Assembly (NCBI RefSeq): GCF_000371785.1
Contig: NZ_AQUI01000002.1
Coordinates: forward strand, 1,341,275-1,405,274
Source: Actinopolyspora halophila DSM 43834
GTDB lineage: Bacteria > Actinomycetota > Actinomycetes > Mycobacteriales > Pseudonocardiaceae
Direction of reading: 5' to 3'
DNA: 64,000 bases
Under the pieces are notes generated by a model. The model made no database searches. It was given only the letters and a program-made list of their open reading frames with translations, and was not told where the DNA came from. The translations under genes and the position numbers were made by a program. Below, piece by piece: positions 9,006 to 17,999 of this stretch (the first letter of the stretch is position 1; each line of letters opens with the position of its first letter).

Positions 9006-10334
9006 TCAGCCGGAGGCGGTGGGTTCGCTGTCGACCTCCCGTGCGGGCTCCGGTTCTGCGAGATCGCGCTTGTACGTCTCGGTCAGCAGGTACGCCGATC
9101 CGCACGAGATCACGGCCAGCACCGCCATGTACCCGGCGATCGCCACTGGGGATCCGGTGGCCGCGTACAGGCCCGTGCAGATCATCGGAGCGATACCTCC
9201 CCCGAGGATCGAGGCCAGCTGATAGCTGATGGAGATACCGCTGTAGCGCAGTCGCGTGGAGAACAGTTCGGAGTAGTAGGCCGACTGCGGCCCGTACACC
9301 GAGGTCCGGCACAGCTGCAGCACCATGCCGCCGAGCAGGTACAGCACGATGGATCCGCTGTCCACCAGCAGCATGTAGGGGAGGGCGAACAGCGCCATGA
9401 CCGCCATGCCGCTGATCATCATGCGACGCCTGCCCAGGTAGTCCGAGAGCAGTCCGAAGGCGAGCATGAACGGTATGTCCACGAAGCTCAGCAGCGAGTT
9501 GGCGTTGAGCACGGTGGTCCGTTCGAACAGGCCCTCCTCGGTGGTGTAGAAGACCAGCCAGGTGCTCGTTATGTAGAAGGTGGCGTGGGTCCCGAGGAAG
9601 GTGCCCGTGGCGAGCAGGATCGTCCTCGGGTGCGAGCGCAGCGCTTCGACGACGGGGATGCGGGACTTCTCCTTGGTGCGCATCACACGTTCGAACACCG
9701 GGCTCTCGCTGATCTTGAGTCGGATGAACAGCCCGAGCACGATGAGTACCGCGCTCATCAGGAACGGAATCCGCCAGCCCCAGGCCATGAACTGCTCGTC
9801 GGTCACATTGGCCGAAACCAGCGAGAACGTCGTGTTGCCCAGCAGCAGACCGGCGGGAACGCCGACCTGCGGCCAGGCCCCGTAGAAGCCCCGTCGCTTG
9901 TCGGGGGCGTGCTCGACGGCCATCAGCGCCGCCCCGCCCCACTCGCCTCCGACTCCGATCCCCTGGGCGAATCGCAGCAGCACCAGCAGCACGGGAGCCC
10001 ATACCCCGATGGAGCCGTAGGCGGGCAGCGTGCCGATCAGCAGCGTGGCCACGCCCATCAGCATCAGGGACCAGATCAGCATCGGTTTGCGTCCCAGCCG
10101 GTCTCCGAAGTGTGAGAAGACCACTCCGCCCAGCGGGCGGGCCAGGAACCCGATGGCGAACGAGGCGAAGGCCGCCAGGGCGCCGACCAGCGGGTCGAAG
10201 GCGGGAAAGAAGAGTTCGTTGAACACCAGCGAGGCGGCGGTGCCGTAGATGAAGAAGTCGTACCACTCGATCGTCGTACCGATCAGACTGGCCAGGGCCA
10301 CTCTTCCGGACTGCGTGGTCGTCGAACCGGCCAT
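9006..10334 (-). CDS. MFS transporter, metabolite:H+ symporter (MHS) family
   Basis: 442 aa with 12 predicted membrane helices. MHS-family markers include GTTIEWYDFFIYG in helix 1, the RPLGG and GDRLGRK loop between helices 2 and 3, and RFAQGIGVGGEWGGAAL in helix 4. Family members import dicarboxylates, shikimate, proline/betaine and similar solutes with protons. Substrate is not predictable from the visible sequence. It has its own 421-bp upstream region and is convergent to ctaB. Confidence 0.9.
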   Translation of the reverse strand: MAGSTTTQSGRVALASLIGTTIEWYDFFIYGTAASLVFNELFFPAFDPLVGALAAFASFAIGFLARPLGGVVFSHFGDRLGRKPMLIWSLMLMGVATLLIGTLPAYGSIGVWAPVLLVLLRFAQGIGVGGEWGGAALMAVEHAPDKRRGFYGAWPQVGVPAGLLLGNTTFSLVSANVTDEQFMAWGWRIPFLMSAVLIVLGLFIRLKISESPVFERVMRTKEKSRIPVVEALRSHPRTILLATGTFLGTHATFYITSTWLVFYTTEEGLFERTTVLNANSLLSFVDIPFMLAFGLLSDYLGRRRMMISGMAVMALFALPYMLLVDSGSIVLYLLGGMVLQLCRTSVYGPQSAYYSELFSTRLRYSGISISYQLASILGGGIAPMICTGLYAATGSPVAIAGYMAVLAVISCGSAYLLTETYKRDLAEPEPAREVDSEPTASG

Positions 10335-10755
10335 CGCTACGCACCCTTCGTGTCGGTGTAACTCTCGGGTGTGTCCTGAATAACTAACGCTGTAAGTTTT
10401 CGGTACCGTAGCGGCGGTCTCGGCTCACGACAAGAGCCTCGGAAAAGTCGGTCCCGCTCCGTTGTGGCGGGCGGGCTCCGAAGGACTCGAAGAGGAGCGC
10501 TCGCGCCCCGGCGGCGGAGGGGACGGCTTCGCCGCCGGATCACCTCGGGGAAGGCCTCCCGTCGCAGCACATCTCCGCGGGGAACCCACCCGCCCGGTGG
10601 CTCCCGAGATGCGACCCAGGGGTGGGACAGGGATAGTGATGCCGGGACGCGCGGACGGTGTCCAGCGATGTTGTCGTGCCGCCCTGTGAAAACCCCGGTC
10701 GGGACAAGCCGGTCGGCACAATCGGGTTCGTGAATCGCGCCGGAGGTGGTCGACC
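10335..10755. other. Intergenic region upstream of two divergent genes
   Basis: No coding potential is seen. It separates the start of the MHS transporter (minus) from the Acg-like protein (plus) and so must carry both promoters. A locally AT-rich patch at 10,378-10,411 is the most promoter-like part. A GGAGGT ribosome site at 10,741-10,746 belongs to the plus-strand gene. Confidence 0.5.
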
Positions 10756-11751
10756 ATGAGTCCGCGAAGATCGCACCGGCGAAGAGCCGGGACCGCCACC
10801 GAGAGGCAGGAGTGGCCTCCCGAGAACCTCCGAAGCATGGAGCAGTCCGTGGGGCGCGCACCGTCGGTGCACAACACGCAACCGTGGTCGCTGGTCTTCG
10901 GAGGGCGCACGGCGAGCCTGTACGAGCGGTCGGCGGTCTCCCTGGAGCAGCACGATCCCGAGGGAAGGGACCGGAGGATCTCCTGCGGGACCGCCTTGAC
11001 GAACCTGTTCCTCGCCGTGCGCGCGGCAGGATGGGAGGCCGAGCTGCGTCGCGGACCGAGCGTGGAGGAACCGGAACTCGTGGGGGCCGTCACCGGGACC
11101 GGCCGTCGGGAGTCCTCCGTGCTGGAAGGTCAGCGCTTCAGGGCCATCACACGGCGTAGCAGCCATCGGCGTCCCTTCCACGAACAGGGACTCGCGCACG
11201 TCGCCAGGGAGGCCCTGCTCGCGGCGGGTGGTTCCTCCGGGGTGGGCGCCCGCTGGGTTACGGGCTCTGCGGAGGCGCGGTACGTGGCGGAGCTGCTCGG
11301 GTACGCGGCACGGGTCCACAAGAAGGACCGCCACTACCAGCGCGAGCTGGCGATGTGGATGATCGACAGGTCCGGTCGGGGGAGTGGGACCGGGAGCGAC
11401 TTCGACGGGGACGACCTGGTCGGGGAGGGGGTCCCCGGAGTCGGGCTGACCACTTCGGGCACCCGGTTGCCCGAGGAGGGCCGACTCGCCGAGTGGATAG
11501 CGGCGGAGTCGGTCATGGTGCTGTGCACCGACTCCGACGAGTCGTCCGACCACTTCCGAACAGGGGAGGCACTGGAACTGGCCTGGTTGACGGCAACCAG
11601 CCTGGGACTGGTGGCCTCGGTCATCACCCAGCCGCTGCACCTGGCCGAGGTTCGGCGGGGACTGCGTGAACGCCTCGGTCTCGTGGGAGAACCGCACGTG
11701 CTGGCCAGGTTCGGCCATCCGGCTCCCGTTCCCGGACAACGTCGAGGTTGA
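10756..11751 (+). CDS. Acg-family FMN-binding nitroreductase-like protein
   Basis: 331 aa. The segment APSVHNTQPW near residue 35 is the FMN-phosphate-binding signature of the Acg subfamily (Mycobacterium Rv2032/Rv3131 type), and the C-terminal half has the second nitroreductase-like lobe (ELAWLTATSLGLVASVITQPL). Acg proteins bind or sequester FMN rather than acting as robust nitroreductases, and in mycobacteria belong to the dormancy response. Whether this copy is stress-regulated is not visible. The ATG at 10,756 has GGAGGTGG 8-15 bp upstream. Confidence 0.8.
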   Translation: MSPRRSHRRRAGTATERQEWPPENLRSMEQSVGRAPSVHNTQPWSLVFGGRTASLYERSAVSLEQHDPEGRDRRISCGTALTNLFLAVRAAGWEAELRRGPSVEEPELVGAVTGTGRRESSVLEGQRFRAITRRSSHRRPFHEQGLAHVAREALLAAGGSSGVGARWVTGSAEARYVAELLGYAARVHKKDRHYQRELAMWMIDRSGRGSGTGSDFDGDDLVGEGVPGVGLTTSGTRLPEEGRLAEWIAAESVMVLCTDSDESSDHFRTGEALELAWLTATSLGLVASVITQPLHLAEVRRGLRERLGLVGEPHVLARFGHPAPVPGQRRG

Positions 11752-11793
11752 CCGCCGCGTGCGCGAGGGCGGTCCCGACGGTTGGTCCGGGCA

Positions 11794-11824
11794 GCGCGGG
11801 AGAGGCGAGGCGCCTCGCCCGCGC
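11794..11824. terminator. Hairpin between convergent genes
   Basis: GCGCGGG (11,794-11,800) pairs with CCCGCGC (11,818-11,824), and inside it GGCGAGG faces CCTCGCC (11,804-11,819), giving a long GC stem between two convergent genes. Interpreted as a shared terminator. Confidence 0.5.
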
Positions 11825-11852
11825 GGTCCTGGCGTGGAACCCCGACTCGGGA

Positions 11853-12698
11853 TCACCCATCGAGACGGCCGACAGCTCCGTAGGCGTTGGCGATGTTCAC
11901 CTCGTCCTCGGTCACCGTGGAATCGGGCCGCCACAGTGGGAGGGGAACCAGACCGGGGTCCACCGGCGAGAATCCATCCAGGAGCTCCTCGATCTCGTTC
12001 GGAGCTCGCCATCTGACCGGGGTGGGGGTGCGGGCCATGACCTCTTCGGCCGCGGCCACCTGCTGAGGAGTCGCGGACAGAGCGGAAATGTGGGACAGCA
12101 CGAGGTGGCTTCCGGGAGCGCAGACCCCGCGATACGTCGCCAGCACCTCGTGCGCCTCGTCCTGGTCGGGGACGAAGGGCAGCACCGCAACGGCCAGCAG
12201 GCCGACGGGGCGGTCGAAGTCCAGCAGCCCCGCCACGCCGGGTGCGGACAACACCGCCTCCGGATCGCGGATGTCGGCGAGCGTCATCGTGACTCCGGAC
12301 AGGTCGTTCAGCAGGCGCTGGGCGTGCGCCACGGCAACCGGTTCGTGGTCGACGTATGCCACCCTGGCCCGCTGGTTGAACTGTCCGGCCACCTCGTGCA
12401 CGTTCCCGACGGTCGGGATGCCCGAGCCGAGATCGATGAACTGGTCGATGCCGTTCTCGGCGAGGAAGGTGACCGCCCGCTGCAGGAACGCGCGGTTCGC
12501 CCGCGCGTATTCGCGTGCGTGCGGCATCGCCGCGGAACCGGCTTCGGCGGCCTCCCTGTCCGCCGCGAAGTTCGTGGATCCCCCGAGGTAGTAGTCGTAC
12601 ATCCGCGCGGCGTTCGGCAGGTCGGTTCGAACCTCTTCGCGAGGTGGGGGAGTTGAACCGAGAGGCGTCTCCTCGCCACGGTCCTCGTGCTGGTTCAT
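11853..12698 (-). CDS. SAM-dependent methyltransferase, DUF574 (Methyltransf_19) family
   Basis: 281 aa. The N-terminal PNAARMYDYYLGGSTNFAADR is diagnostic for the actinobacterial DUF574 family; FIDLGSGIPTVGNVHE is the SAM-binding motif I and YVDHEPVAVAHA is motif II. Members are abundant in actinomycetes, mostly with unknown small-molecule or protein substrates. The ATG at 12,698 is chosen over an upstream in-frame start at 12,752 because GGAGGTGT lies 7-14 bp before it and the family motif begins soon after. It appears monocistronic. Confidence 0.88.
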   Translation of the reverse strand: MNQHEDRGEETPLGSTPPPREEVRTDLPNAARMYDYYLGGSTNFAADREAAEAGSAAMPHAREYARANRAFLQRAVTFLAENGIDQFIDLGSGIPTVGNVHEVAGQFNQRARVAYVDHEPVAVAHAQRLLNDLSGVTMTLADIRDPEAVLSAPGVAGLLDFDRPVGLLAVAVLPFVPDQDEAHEVLATYRGVCAPGSHLVLSHISALSATPQQVAAAEEVMARTPTPVRWRAPNEIEELLDGFSPVDPGLVPLPLWRPDSTVTEDEVNIANAYGAVGRLDG

Positions 12699-12850
12699 TC
12701 CGGGACACCTCCGAGTCGGTCTCGGCCGGAACCGGTCGGCGCTGCGGACCATGTTACCGCGTGTTCGAGTCTTGCCTGCGCTCGAGACCGGTGGGCTGCC
12801 CCGGCCGCGAGGACACGCTCCGGCCCGCGGCTTCCCCGCTCCGGTCGGGG

Positions 12851-12888
12851 GCGGGCGGCGGACGAGAGCGCACTCGCGTGCCGCCCGC
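12851..12888 (-). terminator. Hairpin downstream of the HNH nuclease gene
   Basis: GCGGGCGGC (12,851-12,859) and GCCGCCCGC (12,880-12,888) are perfect 9-bp arms, with further pairing inside (CGAG/CTCG). It lies 18 bp after the stop of the HNH gene. Confidence 0.5.
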
Positions 12889-12906
12889 TCCCCGGGCGGA
12901 GGTGCT

Positions 12907-13536
12907 TCAGCAGTTGTCGAGCATGTTCGACAGCGCGGTCTTCTCGGCCGAGTCCGTGCTCAGCCCCCACGCGTGTTTGACGTTGATCCAGCCACGCGCG
13001 TAAATGCAGTGGTAGCCGGTGTTCGCCGGTTTCCACTCGGCGGGGTCGGAGTCACTCTTGTCCGTGTTGGATGTCCCGGACACCGCGATCAGCTGTTGGC
13101 TGTCCAGGTCGTTGGCGAAGGCCTCGCGTTCGGAGTCGCTCCAGTCCGCCGTTCCCGACCTCCAGGACTCCGCTAACGGGACCATGTGGTCGATGTGCAC
13201 CTCACTGGGGTCCTGAACCCACTGCTGGTCGTAGACGCTGTACCAGCTCCCCGCGGTCGGGTAGCAGTCGTTTCCGACGCTCACCCCGCTGCCGTCCCGT
13301 TTCAGCACGGTCTCGCGGGTGTCGCAGTTCCCGGACTGATTCGACCAGTGGGGGAACCGGTCCCTGTCGTAACCGTTCATGGACCCCTCGGAACGCACCG
13401 TGAGTTCGGCCAGTTGCTGGCGCGCGGTGGTCTGGTCCGGTGGGGTGGGTGGATAAGCTGTGGCCGTTCCCGTCGAAACGGCGATCAGAGCCACCGCGGA
13501 GAGCGCGGTGGTGAGAGTGGTGACGAGCTGCCGCAC
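12907..13536 (-). CDS. Secreted HNH endonuclease family protein (DUF1524/GmrSD C-terminal type)
   Basis: 209 aa from the GTG at 13,536, which has GAGGAGG 6-12 bp upstream. The first about 27 residues form a signal peptide (hydrophobic ALSAVALIAVSTGTATA then YPP). The mature part contains CDTRETVLKRDG, HIDHMVPL (residues 114-120, the His-Asp-His core of the beta-beta-alpha metal site) and a distal asparagine/cysteine segment, the standard layout of the secreted actinobacterial HNH proteins related to DUF1524. It is probably an extracellular DNase used for nutrition or competition. Four cysteines suggest disulphides, consistent with export. Confidence 0.85.
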   Translation of the reverse strand: MRQLVTTLTTALSAVALIAVSTGTATAYPPTPPDQTTARQQLAELTVRSEGSMNGYDRDRFPHWSNQSGNCDTRETVLKRDGSGVSVGNDCYPTAGSWYSVYDQQWVQDPSEVHIDHMVPLAESWRSGTADWSDSEREAFANDLDSQQLIAVSGTSNTDKSDSDPAEWKPANTGYHCIYARGWINVKHAWGLSTDSAEKTALSNMLDNC

Positions 13537-13774
13537 GGCCGTCCTCCTCACGTAGCGGTTGGGGCGACCACCGCAGCGTGACAAGCTCCGGTCGATGCGG
13601 GTCAACAGTGTGGCGAAGAGTGGATGACCGTCGTGACACGCTCGGACCAGTTCCCCGGCGGTGCCGGTTGCTCCGGTGGTGGTTCCGGTGCTGCCGGGGC
13701 CGAGGGAGAACCCCGGCGGTGAGCGAGCGGCCCCGAGCGGGGACACTCGCCGATGTCGACGGAGAACCGCACCG

Positions 13775-14533
13775 TCAGGACAAGGGGATCCGCATTCCTT
13801 CCCCGGCGACCAGGGTTTCCCCGGGAAAGACCTCGGCCGCTTCGGCGCGGCTGGTCTCGCGGTCATTGCCCGGCCAGAAGTGCGTTAGCAGCAACCGCTC
13901 CGCACGCGCCCGTGCGGCCAGCGCGGCGGCTTCGCGGGCCGTCAGATCACAACGACGGTCCGAGTCGGACCCCGCTACACCGGGCTGCTGGTGGCGATCG
14001 GTGGCCTCTGCGACGAACAGGTCCGCCCCGTTGGCCAACTCCACGACGGCGGGATCCGGGCCGGTGTCACCGGTGTAGGCGACGGTCGTCCCCGGGGCGG
14101 CCAATCGTACGCCCGCGTTGGGCACGAAGTGCGGCAGAGCGATCGAGTCGAGTCGAAAAGGACCGCAGCGGTACGGCCCCGCCGGCAGCGGCCACGGCTC
14201 GAACACGCGGCTCAGCGCTTCGTCCGTTCCGTCCTCGAAGGACTTCAGCCTGTCGAACACCCCGCTCGGGGCGTACAGCGGCAGCAACGGAGCCCCGCGC
14301 CTTCCGAACCACCGTGCGCGGAACAGACCGTGCAGGTCGACCATGTGGTCCGGGTGCTCGTGGGTGATCACCACGGCGTCCAACCCGTCGGCGGCCGGCT
14401 CGTCCAGCAACGAGAGCAGCCGGGGCAGGGTTCCGTAACCCAGGTCGACGACCACACGGGCTCCGGCGGACTCCAGCAGGAAACCGCTGCACGCACGGCC
14501 GGGTTCCGGCCATCCGCCGCAGCTGCCCAACAC
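13775..14533 (-). CDS. MBL-fold metallo-hydrolase
   Basis: 252 aa. THEHPDH (residues 57-63) is the HxHxDH metal motif; later ligands are an isolated His in ALPHFVP, Asp in YTGDTGPD, and a terminal His in LLLTHFWPG. This arrangement matches the RNase Z/AtsA-like branch of the metallo-beta-lactamase superfamily (cyclic nucleotide phosphodiesterase or small-molecule hydrolase). The GTG at 14,533 is the first standard start, but family members usually begin MxxTVLGSCGG, so an in-frame CTG at 14,539, with GAGAG upstream, may be the real start. Substrate unknown. Confidence 0.8.
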   Translation of the reverse strand: MLGSCGGWPEPGRACSGFLLESAGARVVVDLGYGTLPRLLSLLDEPAADGLDAVVITHEHPDHMVDLHGLFRARWFGRRGAPLLPLYAPSGVFDRLKSFEDGTDEALSRVFEPWPLPAGPYRCGPFRLDSIALPHFVPNAGVRLAAPGTTVAYTGDTGPDPAVVELANGADLFVAEATDRHQQPGVAGSDSDRRCDLTAREAAALAARARAERLLLTHFWPGNDRETSRAEAAEVFPGETLVAGEGMRIPLS

Positions 14534-14653
14534 CGTCAGCGCGGAACTCTCGTTCGGAATCGCTCTTCTCCGTGATCGAGGTTTTCATCAGTGTGGGGCG
14601 AACGCGGACAGTGTTGCCCGCACCGGGGTGAACCCGTTGCACGAGAAGCGGCG

Positions 14654-14705
14654 CCCGCTCGCCGGTCACCGCCGGTTCGGGAACCAGCGGTGACCGGCGA
14701 GCGGG
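14654..14705 (-). terminator. Strong hairpin terminator after the tct operon
   Basis: Nineteen-base perfect inverted arms (14,654-14,672 and 14,687-14,705) with a 14-nt loop that itself contains GGTTC/GAACC. It lies 9 bp past the stop of tctA, so it most probably ends the tctCBA transcript. Confidence 0.65.
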
Positions 14706-14714
14706 TCGTTGGGC

Positions 14715-16214
14715 TCAGGCCGCTCGGCGTCGGTTGCGCGCGCGCAGCACGAGCGAGACCACCACGGCCAGCACCAGGATCGAGTAGAGCGCCACCGCGA
14801 AAGGACTGTCCACGAGCACTCCCACATCACCCTGGCTCATCGCCATCGCACGGCGCAACGACGTCTCGGCCAACGGTCCGAGGATGACCCCGATGAGCAC
14901 CGGAGCGATCGGGAAGCCGTAACGACGCAGCAGGAAACCCAGTGCACCGATCACGTACAACAGCAGCACGTCGAACACCGACGACCTGGTGGTGTAGACC
15001 CCGAGAGTCGCGAACACCACGATCCCCGCGTAGAGATAGTTGCGCGGAATGCGCAGCAGCTTCGCCCAGACGGGGGCGAACGGCAGGTTCAGCACCAGCA
15101 GCATCGCGCTGCCGATGAACAGACTGGCCAGCAGCGCCCAGACCAGCTCGGACTCCTGCGTGAACAACAGCGGCCCCGGGCGCATCCCGTACTGCTGGAA
15201 CGCGCCGAGCATGATCGCCGCGGTGGCCGAGGTGGGCAGGCCCAGCCCGAGCAACGGCACCAGCGAGGTCGCCGTCGTCGCGTTGTTCGCCGCCTCCGGA
15301 CCGGCGACCCCTTCGATGGCACCGCGGTCGAACTCGTCGTCGCCACGCCTCCTGGAGAGGCTCTTCTCGGCGCCGTAGGACAGGAAGGTGGGAATTTCGG
15401 CCCCGCCCGCCGGGATCACCCCGAAGGGGACCCCGAGCGCGGTACCGCGCAGCCAGGGACGCCAGGAGCGTCCCAGATCACGCCTGCTCAGCCACGGGCG
15501 TCCCGAGGCCACGGTTTCGGTGGCCGGTGCGCGCCGGGAACGCGACGCGACGTGCAGCACCTCCCCGATGGCCAGCAGCCCCACCGTGACGACCACGACG
15601 CTGATCCCGTCCAGCAGCTGGGTGCTGCCCAACGTGAACCGCACGGCCCCGCTCTGCTCGTCGATGCCGACCATCGCAACGGCGAGCCCGATGCCGAGCG
15701 AGCTCAGTCCACGCAGCATGTCACCGGTCACCACGGCCGAGGTTGCCAGGAAGGCCAGCACGGTCAACGCGAAGTACTCGGGAGGACCGAAACCGACGGC
15801 CAGGTTCACCATCAGCGGGGAGAAGAACACCACCAGGGTCACCGCGACGATGCTCGAGAGGAAGGAACCGAGCACTGCGGTGGCCAGCGCCTGGGGAGCA
15901 CGCCGGTTCTTCGCCATCAGGAAACCCTCGAAGGCCGTGGCCATCGAGGAGCTCTGCCCGGGGGTGTTGAGCAGGATCGCGGTCGTGGCGCCGCCGAACT
16001 GCCCTCCGAAGTAGACCCCGGCGAACATGATGAACGCGCCGGTGGGGTCGAGTTGGAAGGTGACCGGGACGAGCAGCGCGATCGCCATGGCCGTGCCCAG
16101 CCCCGGCAGCACGCCCACGACGGTGCCGAGTATCACCCCGGTCAGGCACAGCAGCAGGTTCAGCGGGGTCACCGCTTCGGCGAAACCCCCGCCCAGCAAG
16201 GACAATGTTTCCAC
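14715..16214 (-). CDS. tctA: Tripartite tricarboxylate transporter, large permease subunit TctA
   Basis: 499 aa with about 11-12 membrane helices. Signatures include [44 protein letters not shown] and, later, [20 protein letters not shown], all diagnostic of TctA (DUF112). It forms the transport channel of a TTT system, working with TctB and a periplasmic/lipoprotein-like TctC receptor to import citrate or related carboxylates. Its start abuts the stop of tctB. Last gene of the tctCBA operon. Confidence 0.92.
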   Translation of the reverse strand: METLSLLGGGFAEAVTPLNLLLCLTGVILGTVVGVLPGLGTAMAIALLVPVTFQLDPTGAFIMFAGVYFGGQFGGATTAILLNTPGQSSSMATAFEGFLMAKNRRAPQALATAVLGSFLSSIVAVTLVVFFSPLMVNLAVGFGPPEYFALTVLAFLATSAVVTGDMLRGLSSLGIGLAVAMVGIDEQSGAVRFTLGSTQLLDGISVVVVTVGLLAIGEVLHVASRSRRAPATETVASGRPWLSRRDLGRSWRPWLRGTALGVPFGVIPAGGAEIPTFLSYGAEKSLSRRRGDDEFDRGAIEGVAGPEAANNATTATSLVPLLGLGLPTSATAAIMLGAFQQYGMRPGPLLFTQESELVWALLASLFIGSAMLLVLNLPFAPVWAKLLRIPRNYLYAGIVVFATLGVYTTRSSVFDVLLLYVIGALGFLLRRYGFPIAPVLIGVILGPLAETSLRRAMAMSQGDVGVLVDSPFAVALYSILVLAVVVSLVLRARNRRRAA

Positions 16215-16808
16215 TCAGAACACCCCAACCAGGACACCGGAGGGAAGCGGCAGGCCGAGCCCCGCGGAGAAGGCCAGCTGCACCGCGGCCGAGACGACGA
16301 AGGAGATGCCGAGGTCGCGCAACTTGTGCCCGCTTCCGAGCGCGCAGGAGACGCCCCAGAACAGCAGGGCGCCCGCGATGACCCACCCCGCCGTCTGCAA
16401 CAGCGCCAGGTGCGCGGCCAAGGTCGCGCCGGTCAGCAGCAGCGGTTTCCAGTCGCTGCGCGCTCCGGCCTCCCCGGAGTCGGACTCGACCGAGGACGCG
16501 GCGGAACCGTCCCCGCCGCCCGCCTCGTCGGCGGTGGCAGTGCGGCGGGGCAGCAGCATCCGCGCGGACAGCGCCACTCCCAGCACGGTCAGCAGCGTGC
16601 CGACCACGACGGGAAAGAACCGCGGGCCGAGAAAGCTCACCGAGGAGGGAACGTCCATCATCGCCGAGCGGATCAGCAGGAATCCGCCCAGCGCGATCAC
16701 GAAGACACCGACGAAAAGCTCACTGCGTCCGGTCCAGAAGGACCGCGCGCCGCTGTCCCGGGCCGGGTTTTCCCCCGCCGGGGTGGTTTGGTGCACCGAT
16801 GTGCTCAT
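16215..16808 (-). CDS. tctB: Tripartite tricarboxylate transporter, small permease subunit TctB
   Basis: 197 aa with four predicted membrane helices and an acidic Gly/Asp/Ser-rich loop in the middle, the general design of TctB (DUF1468). TctB sequences are poorly conserved; the assignment rests on size, topology and its position between tctC and tctA. Its start overlaps the tctC stop by 4 bp and its stop touches the tctA start, so the three are translationally coupled. Confidence 0.85.
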   Translation of the reverse strand: MSTSVHQTTPAGENPARDSGARSFWTGRSELFVGVFVIALGGFLLIRSAMMDVPSSVSFLGPRFFPVVVGTLLTVLGVALSARMLLPRRTATADEAGGGDGSAASSVESDSGEAGARSDWKPLLLTGATLAAHLALLQTAGWVIAGALLFWGVSCALGSGHKLRDLGISFVVSAAVQLAFSAGLGLPLPSGVLVGVF

Positions 16809-17794
16809 GACAGCCCGAGCTCCTCACTGATCCCCTTGATGCGTGCGGTCTCGGATTCGAGGAACCTCTCGAACTCGGCTCCCGTCTGGAAGGTGTCCTG
16901 CCACCCGTTGCGGTGCACCGCCTGCTGCCACTGATCGGTGCCGTGCACCCGCTCGACGATCTTCTCCAGCTCGGCGCGCTGTTCGGGGGTGATCCCCGGA
17001 GGTGCGATCACACCGCGCCAGTTGGCCAGCGTCGCGTCCACGCCCTGCTCCACGAAGGTGGGAATGTCGATGCCGTCCAGTCGGTTCTCCGAGGAGATGC
17101 CGAGTGCCCGCAGGTTCCCGGCCTCGATCTGTCCGGCGAAATCCTGGTAGCTGGACACCCCGACGTCGAGCCCGCCGTCGAGCAGACCGGTCACCACTTC
17201 GCCGCCACCGGAGTAGGCGATGTAGTTCAGCTTCGATATGTCGACCCCGGCTTCCCGCAGCAGCATTCCTGCGAACAGGTGGTCGGTCCCACCGGCGGAG
17301 CCACCACCGACCGCCACCGAGCTCGGGGACTTCCGCCAGGCGTTGATGAGATCCTGCACCGTGTGGAACGGCGAGTCGGCCGGTACGACCACGGCCTCGT
17401 AGTCGTCGGCCAGCCGGGCGATTGGAGTGGCGTCGTCGAGGGTCACCTGCGAATCGGTCGTCTGGATGGAACCGGTCATGACGGCCCCGGTCATCATCAG
17501 CTTGTTGTCCTGGCCCGATTGGTTGGCCAGCTGGGAGAGACCGATGGTGCCGCCCGCTCCGGGGACATTGAGTACCTCGGTGGTGCGGGAGAGTCCGTGC
17601 GCGTCCACCGCGCTCTGGATCTCGCGCGCCACACTGTCCCAGCCACCACCGGGGTCGGCCGGAGCGATCAGATGCAATTTGTCCCGTGGGCCGGTTCCGC
17701 TGGAGGCTTTCGTATGGGCGTCGGCCAGTCCGGCACCCACCACGACCACACCCAGGACCGCGGCGGCCACGCGGAGGATCAGTCGTCCTGTCAT
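16805..17794 (-). CDS. tctC: Tripartite tricarboxylate transporter substrate-binding protein TctC
   Basis: 329 aa. An N-terminal signal segment (VAAAVLGVVVVGAGLADA) precedes LIAPADPGGGWDSVAREIQ, the ligand-carboxylate binding motif of the TctC/Bug family, and ALGISSENR, QGVDATLANWRGV and PPGITPEQ are further family landmarks. It should bind an extracytoplasmic carboxylate. There is no clear lipobox cysteine at the cleavage site. First gene of the tctCBA operon, divergent from a CitA/CitB-type two-component system that probably controls it. Confidence 0.9.
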   Translation of the reverse strand: MTGRLILRVAAAVLGVVVVGAGLADAHTKASSGTGPRDKLHLIAPADPGGGWDSVAREIQSAVDAHGLSRTTEVLNVPGAGGTIGLSQLANQSGQDNKLMMTGAVMTGSIQTTDSQVTLDDATPIARLADDYEAVVVPADSPFHTVQDLINAWRKSPSSVAVGGGSAGGTDHLFAGMLLREAGVDISKLNYIAYSGGGEVVTGLLDGGLDVGVSSYQDFAGQIEAGNLRALGISSENRLDGIDIPTFVEQGVDATLANWRGVIAPPGITPEQRAELEKIVERVHGTDQWQQAVHRNGWQDTFQTGAEFERFLESETARIKGISEELGLS

Positions 17795-17836
17795 GGTCCT
17801 TCCCTGCGAATTCGGTGTGAACAGCGCGTTAAGAGT

Positions 17837-17861
17837 TGTGGATCACAGGGTGTGGGTCACA
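17837..17861. promoter_or_regulatory. Two tandem palindromic operator-like sites between tctC and the CitA-like kinase
   Basis: TGTGGATCACA (17,837-17,847) and TGTGGGTCACA (17,851-17,861) are two copies of the palindrome TGTGGRTCACA, 14 bp apart, in the divergent region. Position makes the CitB-like response regulator the obvious candidate binder; a compact CRP-like site is an alternative. Regulation is inferred. Confidence 0.45.
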
Positions 17862-17999
17862 CCCGTTCGTGGGAAATGTGGTGTTCATAAATTCAGTAGT
17901 GGTCGTTGTGGTCACGGGAACCGGGGTGGCGCGGTGAAAACGCTCGCGGTGTGATGCCCTTCATCTCGTGCTGCCGTTCCACGAGGGTGGTCTCCGACC

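Noticed and set aside
14709..16934. 741-codon plus-strand frame over tctABC
   Set aside because: Gln/His/Arg-rich composition typical of an antisense shadow in high-GC DNA; the minus strand encodes intact TctA/B/C.
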